A stretch of 64,000 nucleotides of DNA from NCBI GenBank assembly GCA_016721305.1, contig JADKIH010000026.1, forward strand, positions 32,187-96,186, in the 5' to 3' direction. The notes under the pieces are model-generated. The model made no database searches and was not told the origin of the DNA. It saw only the letters and a program-made list of their open reading frames with translations. This stretch comes from Bacteroidota bacterium (GTDB lineage: Bacteria > Bacteroidota > Bacteroidia > AKYH767-A > 2013-40CM-41-45). Positions 26,802 to 36,387 of this stretch are shown one piece after another (the first letter of the stretch is position 1; every line of letters begins with the position of its first letter). A program made the translations under genes and the position numbers.

Positions 26802-28052
26802 ATGCAACTGAAACGAGTCGTAGTTACTGGCCTTGGAGCATTGACTCCACTAGGTAATTCTCCACAAGATTTTTGGACAGGATTGATCAATGGCGTGAGC
26901 GGGGCTGACCTGATCACGAAATTCGACGCGTCTAAATTCAAGACTAAATTCGCTTGTGAGTTAAAAGGATTCGACCCTAACGATCATTTCGAACGCAAAG
27001 AGGGGCGAAAACTCGATTCATTTTCCCAATACGCTTTAGTAGTAGCCGATCAGGCCATCAAAGACTGCGGTATTGATCTTGAAAAAGTCAATCACGACCG
27101 CGTAGGAGTTATTTGGGGTTCGGGTATCGGCGGACTTAAAACATTTCAGGATGAAGTGTCGGCTTTCGCTCGTGGCGATGGTACTCCGCGCTTCAACCCA
27201 TTCTTTATTCCGAAGATGATTGCCGACATCGCTTCGGGACATATTTCGATCCGCTACGGTTTCCGCGGACCGAACTTTACAACGGTATCAGCCTGTGCTT
27301 CTTCAACGAATGCGATTAACGACGCATTCACATACATCCGTCTCGGTCGTGCATCTATGATGATCACCGGAGGTTCGGAAGCAACGGTTAATGAAACTTG
27401 CGTAGGCGGATTCAACGCTTTGCAAGCACTTTCACTTCGCAATGATGATCCTAAAACAGCTTCTCGTCCGTTCGATTTAAACCGCGATGGTTTTGTAATG
27501 GGCGAAGGAGCCGGTTGTTTAATACTCGAAGAACTCGAGCACGCAAAAGCACGCGGTGCGAAAATCTACGCCGAAATCGTCGGTGGTGGTATGTCGGCCG
27601 ATGCTTATCACATGACGGCTCCGCATCCTGACGGATTAGGTGCTGCCAATGTTATGCGCGCTGCATTGGAAGATGCAGAAATGACAACAGCCGATATCGA
27701 TTATATCAACGTACACGGAACATCGACTCCGATCGGAGATCCACAGGAAATCAAAGCCATTCAAACGGTGTTTGGAGAAGATGCGTACAGATTGAACATC
27801 AGTTCAACGAAATCAATGACAGGACACTTACTTGGAGCTGCCGGCGCGATTGAATCGATTGCCAGTATCCTTGCTGTTGTGAATGGCATTATTCCTCCGA
27901 CTATCAATCACTTCACCGACGATCCGGCTTTTGATCCAAAGCTGAATCTCACCTTTAATGTTGCGCAGAAACGCGAAGTTCGCGCTGCACTGAGCAACAC
28001 CTTCGGATTCGGTGGACACAATGCTTCTGTGATTTTCAAAAAATACGCCTGA
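26802..28052 (+). CDS. fabF: 3-oxoacyl-ACP synthase II
   Basis: A 416-residue beta-ketoacyl-ACP synthase II, the elongating condensing enzyme. The catalytic triad can be read: Cys in TVSACASSTNAI, His in VHGTSTPIGD and His in SMTGHLLGAAGA; the N-terminus RVVVTGLGALTPLGN is typical. It lies 101 bases after acpP and 27 bases before rnc. Confidence 0.97.
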   Translation: MQLKRVVVTGLGALTPLGNSPQDFWTGLINGVSGADLITKFDASKFKTKFACELKGFDPNDHFERKEGRKLDSFSQYALVVADQAIKDCGIDLEKVNHDRVGVIWGSGIGGLKTFQDEVSAFARGDGTPRFNPFFIPKMIADIASGHISIRYGFRGPNFTTVSACASSTNAINDAFTYIRLGRASMMITGGSEATVNETCVGGFNALQALSLRNDDPKTASRPFDLNRDGFVMGEGAGCLILEELEHAKARGAKIYAEIVGGGMSADAYHMTAPHPDGLGAANVMRAALEDAEMTTADIDYINVHGTSTPIGDPQEIKAIQTVFGEDAYRLNISSTKSMTGHLLGAAGAIESIASILAVVNGIIPPTINHFTDDPAFDPKLNLTFNVAQKREVRAALSNTFGFGGHNASVIFKKYA

Positions 28053-28079
28053 TCAGCGATCCCCTAATAAGACTTCGGC

Positions 28080-28805
28080 TTGAGTGTCTTTACTTCACTA
28101 AAATTCCTTTTCACTAAAGACAAGAAATTCGCGCTTTCGCTGCGGAATCTGTTGGGTTTTACCCCAAGCAATCTGTCTGTTTACCATCTTGCCTTTCGTC
28201 ATCGTTCTACTGCCTCTGAGCATCCAAGCGGAGTAAAGCTCAGCAACGAACGTCTCGAATACTTAGGCGACGCCGTTCTCGGTGCCATCATTGCCGAATT
28301 ACTTTTCAAAAAATTTCCGTTCCGCGAAGAAGGCTTTCTCACTGAGATGAGAAGTAAAATCGTAAATCGCGAACACCTCAATAAGCTCGCCGTTAAATTA
28401 GGCATCGATCAGTTCATGATTCATTCGATCGATCCGGCAGCGAAAAATCGTTCGGCCTACGGTGATGCATTCGAAGCACTCGTTGGAGCTGTTTATATCG
28501 ATCAGGGTTATAACACCACACGCAAACTCATTCTCGGACGCTTTCTGAAACATCACGTCGATTTAGAGGAGATAGAGATGCAGGATAAAAATTTCAAGAG
28601 TAAACTCATCAACTGGGGACAACGCGAGCGCAAAGCCGTAGAATTCGAACTCATCGACGAAGTAGAAAATGGTGGTAAGAAATTATTACGCGTGCGTGTG
28701 CTCGTAGAAGGTGTAGAAAAAGCCCGCGGCGAAGACTACTCCAAAAAACGCGCCGAGCAGATTGCGGCGGAGAAGGTGTGTGCGGAGTTGCGGTTAGTCG
28801 ATTAG
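28080..28805 (+). CDS. rnc: Ribonuclease III
   Basis: A 241-residue double-strand-specific RNase. The signature ERLEYLGDAVLGAI and the second acidic site DAFEALVGAVYID are both present at about residues 60-145, and a double-stranded RNA-binding domain fills about 165-240 (FKSKLINWGQRER). It uses a TTG start (28080), the only start that keeps the whole N-terminal helix; a later ATG would cut it. It overlaps nothing but is closely spaced after fabF. Role: rRNA processing and RNA turnover. Confidence 0.93.
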   Translation: MSVFTSLKFLFTKDKKFALSLRNLLGFTPSNLSVYHLAFRHRSTASEHPSGVKLSNERLEYLGDAVLGAIIAELLFKKFPFREEGFLTEMRSKIVNREHLNKLAVKLGIDQFMIHSIDPAAKNRSAYGDAFEALVGAVYIDQGYNTTRKLILGRFLKHHVDLEEIEMQDKNFKSKLINWGQRERKAVEFELIDEVENGGKKLLRVRVLVEGVEKARGEDYSKKRAEQIAAEKVCAELRLVD

Positions 28806-29080
28806 TTGAATTGACGATTAGCTAATTAGCTAATTTGACGATTAGCTAATGTTGCTCCTAACAAACAGTGCAAAGTAGAACACGCTATCTTTACCCTAAC
28901 AGCCCCATCAGCTACAGCTAACACCAACTAACTAATTTGTTTATTTAATTGCTAATTTGCTAATTGCTAATTTGACGATTAGCTAATGTTGCTCCAAACA
29001 AACAGTAAAAAGTAGAACACGCTATCTTTACCCTAACAGCCCCATCAGCTAATCAACAAATCAGCTAATTAGCTAATTGC
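28803..29080. repeat. TTAGCTAA words plus a ~78-base direct repeat (family B)
   Basis: The gap between rnc and the IPExxxVDY gene starts and ends with TTAGCTAA-type words. Inside it, a block running from 'gacgattagctaatgttgct' to 'cccatcagct' (about 28835-28912) is repeated with three or four base changes at about 28974-29050. The repeated block contains 'acacgctatctttaccc', which includes a TATCTTTA box similar to a -7 promoter element. Confidence 0.85.
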
Positions 29081-29085
29081 ACCAA

Positions 29086-29508
29086 ATGGCCAAAACCGTC
29101 CTAAAACTCTCCAACGACGATAACTACGACTTCGTTCTCTTTGGCATCGTTTGTCAGAAGAAGGATTATCGTTTGTGCAGGGAGATTAATTTGAAGTTAG
29201 GGTTGGTGTTGGAGCGGAAAGAAGATTACGCAGTTTTTAATAATAAGCGAATGGAAGATCATTCGTTTTCCTTTTTTGAATTTGTGAACGACGATGAGGA
29301 TCGTTACAATCTCATTTCAAATCGTTGTCAGAAAGGATTGCTTTTGCCGGAACAAAATCAGCTCGACTATCTTTTTGTTATCCGCCCGGAAAAAGTGCGA
29401 ATCGACGACAGTGCTTTGTTGGCGGAGTTGAAACAGATTTCGATTGTGTTGGGGGTTTTTAAGCTGGATCCGGCTAAGCTAAAATCTAAGGAGAACCTAA
29501 TTTTCTAA
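29086..29508 (+). CDS. IPExxxVDY family protein
   Basis: This 140-residue protein matches the Bacteroidota-only 'IPExxxVDY' family by its LPEQNQLDYLFVIRP motif near residue 95, and by its place between rnc and pyk, where that family usually sits. It is a small soluble protein of unknown function. The start at MAKTVLKL (29086) is taken because only repeat sequence lies upstream; the ribosome-binding region is itself made of TTAGCTAA words. Confidence 0.88.
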   Translation: MAKTVLKLSNDDNYDFVLFGIVCQKKDYRLCREINLKLGLVLERKEDYAVFNNKRMEDHSFSFFEFVNDDEDRYNLISNRCQKGLLLPEQNQLDYLFVIRPEKVRIDDSALLAELKQISIVLGVFKLDPAKLKSKENLIF

Positions 29509-29515
29509 TGTTTTT

Positions 29516-29579
29516 TTAAACACTAAGACACTTAGGTGCTAAGAAGTGCCCGGGGGCTTAGTGTAAATTTTACACTTAG
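29516..29579. repeat. CACTAAG words (family H) with a near-perfect palindrome
   Basis: After the stop codon comes 'aaacactaagacacttaggtgctaag', a word family also found at 45403-45432 and 58967-58993. At 29560-29576 AGTGTAAA and TTTACACT form an exact eight-base inverted repeat around a T, extended to 29557-29579 by two more pairs. It may end the rnc transcript or sit in the pyk control region. Confidence 0.75.
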
Positions 29580-29723
29580 AGGCCATTTTAAATAAAATTG
29601 AAACCATTTGCCGGATTTCACATATGAAAGAACTATTAATTTTATAGGATAACTCACGAATCACCAATCGAATTGTTAAATTTACCCTTCGGAAAAAAAT
29701 ATACCGAAGATCTGCAAAAGAAA

Positions 29724-31156
29724 ATGAACAATATTCCATATAACAAAACCAAAATTGTAGCGACGATAGGACCGGCATCATCGTCATTTGAAGTGCTAAA
29801 AAATTTAATGACGGCCGGCGTTGATGTTTGTCGACTCAATCTTTCTCACGGCGACGACAGCGTTCATGCCGGAGTCATCAAGACGATTCGTCAGCTTAAT
29901 GAAGAGAAAAGCTTCCACACATCGATTCTTGTCGATTTACAAGGTCCGAAGCTTCGTATCGGTGAAGTAGAGAATAATTCTATTTTTCTGGAAAATGGCT
30001 CTGAAGTGATTTTCTCCATGCATGAGTGCGTGGGAACATCAAAGAAGCTTTACATGAACTATCAGGATTTTGCGAAAGACGTAGCGATCGACGATAAGAT
30101 TTTGATTGACGACGGAAAAATTGTGTTGAATGTAACGGCAACGAATCGCAAAGACGAAGTACATGCCGTTGTAGAGAGCGGAGGAAAATTATCGGGCCGA
30201 AAAGGAGTGAATCTTCCGAAAACCAAAATTTCACTTCCGAGTCTGACACCAAAAGATCTGCATGACCTTGAATTTGCATTAGAGCAAAATGTCGACTGGA
30301 TTGGTTTGTCTTTTGTTCGAAACGCAGCCGACATCATTGATTTAAAGAGCGTATTAAAAAAGCAGGTCGTCGTTGTCGCGTCATTGCTAAAATCGAAAAA
30401 CCTGAAGCACTGGTAGAAATAGACGCCATCATCCGCGAAACAGATGCATTGATGGTAGCCCGTGGAGACTTAGGAGTAGAATTGCCAATGGAAGAAGTTC
30501 CGCTCATTCAGAAAATGCTGGTGAAAAAATGCATTCAGGCAACTAAGCCCGTCATTATTGCAACACAAATGATGGAGAGTATGATTACAAACTATACTCC
30601 TACCCGTGCCGAAGTAAACGACGTAGCCAATTCCGTGATCGACGGAGCCGATGCAGTGATGTTAAGCGGAGAAACTTCTGTTGGCTTATATCCTGTCCGC
30701 GTCGTAGAACACATGCGAATGATTATTTCGAAAGTTGAAGCGAAAGGATATCATTATAATCGTCAGTATCCCCCTGATAAAAACAGCAGTACTTATATTT
30801 CCGATTCTGTTTGTTACAATGCATGTGAAATGGCATCACAGGTTGGCGCTAATGCAATTGTCGGCATGACACGTTCAGGCTACACTGCATACAAAGTTGC
30901 CGCTCAGCGTCCGAATACCGATATTTTCATTTTTACCGATCGTCGTGAAATGTTGAATGTACTGAGTCTGGTCTGGGGCTGTCGCGGCTTCTATTACGAC
31001 AAACACGAAACCACCGACGTTACGATTCAGGATTTACAGGATATTTTGAAGAAGGAAGGCCTGGTAAAGGAGAATGATATTATTATCAATCTGACATCCA
31101 TTCCGCTCAGCGATCAGGGGCGGACGAATATGATTAAGTTGGGGCGGGTGAAGTAA
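29724..31156 (+). CDS. pyk: Pyruvate kinase (frameshifted)
   Basis: Turns phosphoenolpyruvate and ADP into pyruvate and ATP. The first part (MNNIPYNKTKIVATIGPAS, CRLNLSHG, VDLQGPKLRIG, LSFVRNAADI) is in one frame; the second (ARGDLGVELPMEEV, IIATQMMESM, PTRAEVNDVANSVIDGADAV, SGETSVG) is in another. Adding one A to the A6 run at about 30361 gives KKAGRRCRVIAKIEKPEAL and a normal ~478-residue enzyme. The local heptamer A_AAA_AAG would also support a -1 ribosomal frameshift to the same frame, but a sequencing error is likelier. The start is ATG 29724. Confidence 0.93.
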
Positions 31157-31647
31157 TGGGGGTATAGGTTGGCTTGAAGTAGTTGCGGGTTGCGAGTTGC
31201 GGGTTGCTAAGGCTATTTAGAAACTGCTTTTTTGATTTCTTGGGTTGGGGTACTAACAGGTAGTTGCGGGTTGCGAGTTGCGGGTTGCGAAGGCGACTTA
31301 CACATCACGTTAGTCATCCTTCTACTGAATCATACACAGCCTGTTAAGGGTTGTGAGCTGTAACTCACACAACTCACACTTACACTTACTCTACTCACAC
31401 TTTCACTCACACTAAAACGTAACCTTGGGGTTGCATTTTTGCGTTTAAGACAAGTCTATTTCGAGCAGAAATCGCAGAAAGTAGCAGATATACGCAGAAG
31501 AACAGAGTGGATGTGGAAGTGTAAGTGGAGGTTTTAAGTACTCCGCAACCCGCAACTCGCAACTCGCAACCCGTAACTCGCAACCCGTAACCCGCAACCC
31601 GCAACCCGCAACCCGCAACCCGCAACTCGCAACCCGCAACCCGCCCT
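31157..31647. repeat. 491-base intergenic region made of GGGTTGC/CGCAACC arrays
   Basis: An identical 28-base repeat 'gttgcgggttgcgagttgcgg' type sits at 31180-31207 and 31262-31289; 'actcacacttacactt' words follow at 31365-31415; 'gcagaaatcgcagaaag' words (family E) at 31467-31500; and a long CGCAACC array (fifteen units) runs from 31543 to 31644, ending three bases before the ATG of the M42 peptidase. Open frames here encode only the repeats. Confidence 0.85.
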
Positions 31648-32703
31648 ATGGCCCTAAACATTCCCCTCCTCAAAGAAATCTGTGAAACAGCCGGAGCTCC
31701 CGGATTTGAGCAACGTATTCGTGAAATCGTTTTGCGTGAAGTTCGTCCGTTGGCGGATGAAGTGAGCGTAGACAATATGGGAAACGTCACTGTTCTCAAA
31801 AAAGGAAAAGAGCGCAAGCGCGTGATGATTGCAGCGCACATGGATGAGATTGGATTCATGGTGACGCACATCGACGACAATGGCTTTCTTCGTTTCCATA
31901 CACTCGGCGGATTTGATCCGAAAACGCTCACTGCACAACGTGTGATTGTTCATGGGAAAAAAGATTTAATCGGCGTAATGGGCTCTAAGCCGATTCACAT
32001 TATGTCGGCTGAGGAAAGAAATAAAGTTCCGCAAATTCACGACTACTTTATTGATCTCGGCATGCCGAAATCGGAAGTTGTGAAATACATCAAAGTTGGT
32101 GATCCTATTACCCGTCAGCGTGAATTGATACAGATGGGCGATTGCGTGAATTGCAAGTCGATCGACAATCGCGTTTCGGTTTTCATTCTGATCGAAACAC
32201 TTCGCATATTGAAAAAAAGTCCGTACGATGTTTACGCCGTATTCACCGTTCAGGAAGAAGTTGGTATTCGCGGTGCAAACGTAGCAGCTCACATGATTGA
32301 ACCTGATTTTGGTTTTGGATTGGACACAACGATTGCTTTTGACGTACCGGGATCGCAGCCACACGAACGAGTTACTTCATTGGGAGGCGGAGCCGGTATT
32401 AAGATCATGGATTCGTCGACAATTTGCGACTATCGCATGGTAAATTTCATGAAGGCAACGGCCGACAAATACAAGATCAAATGGCAGCCGGAAATTTTGC
32501 AAGCCGGAGGAACCGATACAGCCGGAATTCAGCGCATGGGAAAGAGTGGAAGTATAGCAGGAGCTATCAGCATTCCGACACGACATATTCATCAGGTTAT
32601 TGAAATGGCCAATACAAAAGATATCGAAGCGTGTATCAAATTGCTTACTTCATGTCTTCAGGATTTGAATAAATTTAAATGGGACTTCCCTTCAGGTAAT
32701 TAA
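31648..32703 (+). CDS. M42 family metallopeptidase (FrvX-like aminopeptidase)
   Basis: A 351-residue zinc aminopeptidase. Metal and catalytic sites are visible: HMDEIGFMV (first His and Asp), SIDNRVSV, VQEEVGIRGA (two Glu), FGLDTTIAFD, and the C-terminal ISIPTRHIHQVIE. It degrades peptides in the cytoplasm as a large self-compartmentalising assembly, as known for TET-type enzymes of the family. It stands alone. The start codon follows directly on a heptamer array, and no Shine-Dalgarno sequence is seen. Confidence 0.92.
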   Translation: MALNIPLLKEICETAGAPGFEQRIREIVLREVRPLADEVSVDNMGNVTVLKKGKERKRVMIAAHMDEIGFMVTHIDDNGFLRFHTLGGFDPKTLTAQRVIVHGKKDLIGVMGSKPIHIMSAEERNKVPQIHDYFIDLGMPKSEVVKYIKVGDPITRQRELIQMGDCVNCKSIDNRVSVFILIETLRILKKSPYDVYAVFTVQEEVGIRGANVAAHMIEPDFGFGLDTTIAFDVPGSQPHERVTSLGGGAGIKIMDSSTICDYRMVNFMKATADKYKIKWQPEILQAGGTDTAGIQRMGKSGSIAGAISIPTRHIHQVIEMANTKDIEACIKLLTSCLQDLNKFKWDFPSGN

Positions 32704-32859
32704 GCATTTCATACGCCGGTTCACTCGTAATTTCACTTATCGGAATCCGCCTTTAGTCCGAAATTCAAATTGCTTGGTTATTGGCGGAATTCACTGTCTT
32801 TTCAGCACCTATTTAAGGCAATTAGCCAAAATTTAACATTTTTGAATGCCAAAAAAGGC

Positions 32860-32867
32860 TATTTTTG
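32860..32867 (+). promoter_or_regulatory. Possible -7 box of the PAS-LuxR gene cluster
   Basis: TATTTTTG matches TAnnTTTG exactly, about 36 bases before the first PAS-LuxR start. A TTTG lies 15 bases upstream, a shorter spacing than usual, so the call is tentative. Confidence 0.35.
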
Positions 32868-32902
32868 GAATCAGGCCACGTGCACTTTTTTAAATTATTT
32901 AT

Positions 32903-33982
32903 ATGAAGGTTATCAGTGAGTTTATCAAACCCACCAGGGCATTTTACGATACTGTCCATGATGGTATTTTATTATCAAATCTTTCCGGTCAAATTTGTTA
33001 TGCAAATCAATCTGCCTGCAAATTATTGGCAACACCTGAAAACGAAATCGTAATTAAAAAAAACATCAGCGATATCTTTCACAATGCCGGTGATTTCACA
33101 GAAGTGATGTTAAAAATTGCAATTCATCAAAGTCTGGTGAGTGACAAAGTTTGCAAAACAAAAACCGGTGAAGCTAGATTGCTAACACTATGCTTCAGTT
33201 TGCTGAATATTCCTCAGAGTGATCCTATCGGATTGCAAATCACGCTTCGCAATCCGGAAACAAGTCCCGACAATGCTCCTGAATATTTTAAGAAGCACAG
33301 CTCAATGCTGCATGCGTTGAATTTTCAGCAAAGAGAAGTTGTATTCATTTCGGACCTTCGAAAAAAAAATAATGTCTTTTGTTCTCAATCATTAGAAAAT
33401 ATTTTGGGCTGGTCCACAAAAGAGTTCCTCGAAGGTGGTTGGGGCTTTGTGATGTCGATTACACATCCGGATGATACGGAAATAGTCGTGAATACATTTA
33501 TCGAGGCTCTTGAATTACGAACGAAAGAAAAATTTGTTCATGATCAAACGCCGATAATCTACGAATACCGAAAGCGACACAAGAATGGAAGCTGGCGTTG
33601 GGTTCACTGCGAGTGTATGATACTGGAGCGCGATGCCAAAAAAGACATCCTCTATCTGATTACCTTCATGAAAGATGTTACTGCCGAGAAAACAGGTATT
33701 CAGAAACAGTCGACAACGAATTTGAATACACTTATCGAGTCACAGTTCTCGAAAAACAATTCATCAACTGCGCCAAAAGAACTATTGAACGTACATCTCT
33801 CTGCGCGAGAGAAAGAAATTCTCAAATTGGTGAAAGCCGGATTATCCACAAAAGAAATTTCAGATATTTTATTGATCGGCATTGCTTCAGTAAACACTTA
33901 TCGTAAAAATCTGATGAAGAAAATGAATGCCAAAAACACGGCAGAACTCGTTCAAAAATCATTTGATCTCGAATTAGAGTAG
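32903..33982 (+). CDS. PAS-PAS-LuxR transcription regulator 1
   Basis: This 359-residue protein has an N-terminal PAS domain (about 10-125; ILLSNLSGQICYANQSACKLL) and a second PAS of the PAS_3 type at about 150-265 (IEYRKRHKNGSWRWVHCECMIL-like core; SMDHPDD replaced by SITHPDDTE). A LuxR-type helix-turn-helix closes it (about 293-355; LSAREKEILKLVKAGLS). It lacks any receiver domain, so the PAS domains sense a ligand or redox state directly. It is the first of three paralogues in a row, 12 bases before the second. Confidence 0.9.
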   Translation: MKVISEFIKPTRAFYDTVHDGILLSNLSGQICYANQSACKLLATPENEIVIKKNISDIFHNAGDFTEVMLKIAIHQSLVSDKVCKTKTGEARLLTLCFSLLNIPQSDPIGLQITLRNPETSPDNAPEYFKKHSSMLHALNFQQREVVFISDLRKKNNVFCSQSLENILGWSTKEFLEGGWGFVMSITHPDDTEIVVNTFIEALELRTKEKFVHDQTPIIYEYRKRHKNGSWRWVHCECMILERDAKKDILYLITFMKDVTAEKTGIQKQSTTNLNTLIESQFSKNNSSTAPKELLNVHLSAREKEILKLVKAGLSTKEISDILLIGIASVNTYRKNLMKKMNAKNTAELVQKSFDLELE

Positions 33983-33994
33983 TCGTCACCTTTC

Positions 33995-35080
33995 ATGACT
34001 CCATTACAAGATTATATTTACTCATTGCAGGCCGTACTTAAAACTTCGGTCGATAGAATATTTCTATCGACTCCTGCAGGGAAATTTATTTGCGCCAACG
34101 AATCATTTTGTAAGTATGTAAGCTATAGCGACACCGATATCAAGAAGAAAAGCGTTGAAGACGTTTTCGGAAAAACAAACTGGAAATTAATTAAAAAGGA
34201 GCTAGCCTCAAATTTTTCGCTGGAACAATCAGTTAAAATTTTAAAATCAAAAGAAAAAAGTTCGAAAATATTTGCCTTCAATTTAATACTCGAGGGCGTA
34301 CATGAGGCCATAGTATTTGTATTGCCGGTTATTTCGAAAGAAGACCTGGCATTGATGAAAAAATACAGGAACGATAATTTTGTAAAAGCTTTAAATAGCA
34401 GGACAGACTCCGCCTGGTTTTTGGCCGATGTTTTTAGAGGCAAGTATTTATTTACAAGCGATGGCTACTTCCGATTGTTTGGTTGGCCCGGTGAATATTT
34501 CAAAACCGGGGGAGGCGCCTTTTTCCTTTCGCTTATCCATCCTGCCGATGTTAAAGTATTGATGGATCACTATGGCGAATGGCTGATTATGAAAAACAAA
34601 CTTGGCTTGCTATACGATTCCGTTTCATTTACACATACATTAAGAATGAAGAATTCGAATGGCGAGTATATGGCCATCGAAACAGAAGCAAATGTCGTGC
34701 AGCGAAATTCAGCTAACGAAACACTTTTGCTGATGGGCTCTTATGCTCAGATTCCGGAATCGCTTCTCTCCAAGGGAAGCGAAGCAGAAACCTTCGGCAA
34801 CATCCGCCTGATTGATGGCAAATCGTACATCGATATAGATCACGTAAGAGATCTCGGATTAAAACTCACTTCTTCCACTTCAGAAAATAAATTCAAAAAT
34901 CTTTCATCAAGAGAATCAGAAATTTTAAAACTTATCATCGACGGCCACTCCTCCGAAGAAATTTGCGAAAAACTATTCATCAGCATCCACACCGTAAACA
35001 TGCACCGAAAACAAGTCCTCAAGAAATTGAGGGCGAAGAATTTGGCGGAGTTGATTAGGATTTACTATACGGCTTCGTAG
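33995..35080 (+). CDS. PAS-PAS-LuxR transcription regulator 2
   Basis: This 361-residue paralogue has the same plan as the first gene: PAS (about 15-120; RIFLSTPAGKFICANESF), second PAS (about 150-260; FRLFGWPGEYFKTGG and LIHPADVKVL), LuxR HTH (about 298-355; LSSRESEILKLIIDG, SIHTVNMHRKQVLKKL). It is closer to the third gene than to the first in its C-terminus (RAKNLAELIRIYY). Likely translated from the same message as gene 1. Confidence 0.9.
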   Translation: MTPLQDYIYSLQAVLKTSVDRIFLSTPAGKFICANESFCKYVSYSDTDIKKKSVEDVFGKTNWKLIKKELASNFSLEQSVKILKSKEKSSKIFAFNLILEGVHEAIVFVLPVISKEDLALMKKYRNDNFVKALNSRTDSAWFLADVFRGKYLFTSDGYFRLFGWPGEYFKTGGGAFFLSLIHPADVKVLMDHYGEWLIMKNKLGLLYDSVSFTHTLRMKNSNGEYMAIETEANVVQRNSANETLLLMGSYAQIPESLLSKGSEAETFGNIRLIDGKSYIDIDHVRDLGLKLTSSTSENKFKNLSSRESEILKLIIDGHSSEEICEKLFISIHTVNMHRKQVLKKLRAKNLAELIRIYYTAS

Positions 35081-35083
35081 TCT

Positions 35084-35295
35084 GTAAGTAGTAAGTTGTA
35101 AGTAGTAAGTTGACTTGCTGTTTGCTACTTACTACTTACCAAAGCAGTAAGTCAACTTACTACTTACTACTTACTACTTACATTTTACAACTTACCAAAA
35201 CAGTAAGTCAACTTACTACTTACTACTTACAATTTACCAAACTCCAAGTCAACTTACTACTTACTACTTACTTCTTTCTACTTACTCCTTTCTAC
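35084..35295. repeat. Inverted ACTTACTACTTAC array (family D)
   Basis: The array starts in one orientation ('taagtagtaagttgtaagtag', 35084-35114) and then turns round ('ctacttactacttacc' repeated to 35293). Either half can pair with the other into a long stem. It ends at the start codon of the third PAS-LuxR gene, so that gene's ribosome-binding region consists of repeat. Confidence 0.88.
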
Positions 35296-35296
35296 A

Positions 35297-36387
35297 ATGA
35301 AGCCCCTCCACACCTTCCTCCAAAACCTCTCGACTCTTTTAAACAAAGTACCGGAGTCGATTCTCATTACTGATGAGCGGCATCGGATTGTGTTTGTGAA
35401 CAAATTATTTTCGGCATTTAGTGGGTTTGAGTATGAGTTACTGATTGGGAAATCGGCATCATTTATTTTCGACAAGGAAGGCGTAGCTAAGATTAACAGT
35501 CAGCTTCGAAATTCGTTCATTGAGGAATTATCCTTACCCTTTAATTTTTCGGGCAACAGGAAAAGAACTTTAAACACATTGTGCTTTGATTTAATGATAA
35601 GCGACGATTTCACCGGACGCATCATTATTGTTGAGCCGTCGAAGGAAGGCATCTTTCAGCAAGAACCGGATCAATTACACGACAGCATTCTTCGCGTGAT
35701 GAATTCACGGAAAGATGCGGTTTGGTATATGACAGATGTACCAACCGGAAAAAATTTCTATACGAGCGAATCGGTGAAAGAAGTAATCGGATGGGAAGCC
35801 TCGCATTTCAATTTAGGAGGTTACGGATTTTTCTTTTCGATTATGCATCCCGACGATCATGCCGATTACAGAGATCGCCATTTGGAATGGATTTTATTGA
35901 ACAACACACTCGGTCCCATCTTCGAGCATGTTCCATTTTCAAAAACCGTTCGCTTGAAAGGAATGAATGGCAAGTACAAATTTTTCATGTCGAAGCGAAC
36001 GTACTTGATCACACGACTAAAGGAAAAGTCAAAACAGAATTCGGATCGTTTCAGAAATTGAATCGTGATGCCGGTGAAGAACGCTTACAAGGCATGCCGG
36101 TGAATCACATTCGCATGATCGACGGAAAAGTTTTTGTGGAAGTAGATTATCTGAAAGATTTAAAACGTCAGCACACACAAAGCAAATCGATTGATGCATT
36201 TAAAGTACTTACGACACGCGAAAAAGAAGTGATGCAATTAATAGCTGAAACACTTTCTTCTAAAGCCATATCGGACAAACTCGATTTAAGCATTCATACT
36301 GTTAATCTTCATCGGAAACAGATAATGAAGAAGCTCCGGGCGAAAAATCTGGCCGAATTGATCAAAATTTACTACCAAAGCCGCTAA
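35297..36387 (+). CDS. PAS-PAS-LuxR transcription regulator 3 (frameshifted)
   Basis: The third paralogue: PAS (about 15-120; ITDERHRIVFVNKLFSAF), second PAS (about 140-250; TSESVKEVIGWEASHF, IMHPDDHAD), then after a break the HTH (LTTREKEVMQLIAETLSSK, SIHTVNLHRKQIMKKL). The frame changes at about 35983; adding one T to the T5 run (…KFFHVEANV) restores ~364 residues matching the two neighbours in length and order. The break is therefore probably a sequencing error, not a dead gene. Confidence 0.85.

Noticed and set aside
31407..31931. Long minus-strand frame upstream of and overlapping the M42 peptidase
   Set aside because: It is antisense to a well-supported enzyme and then runs through a heptamer array.
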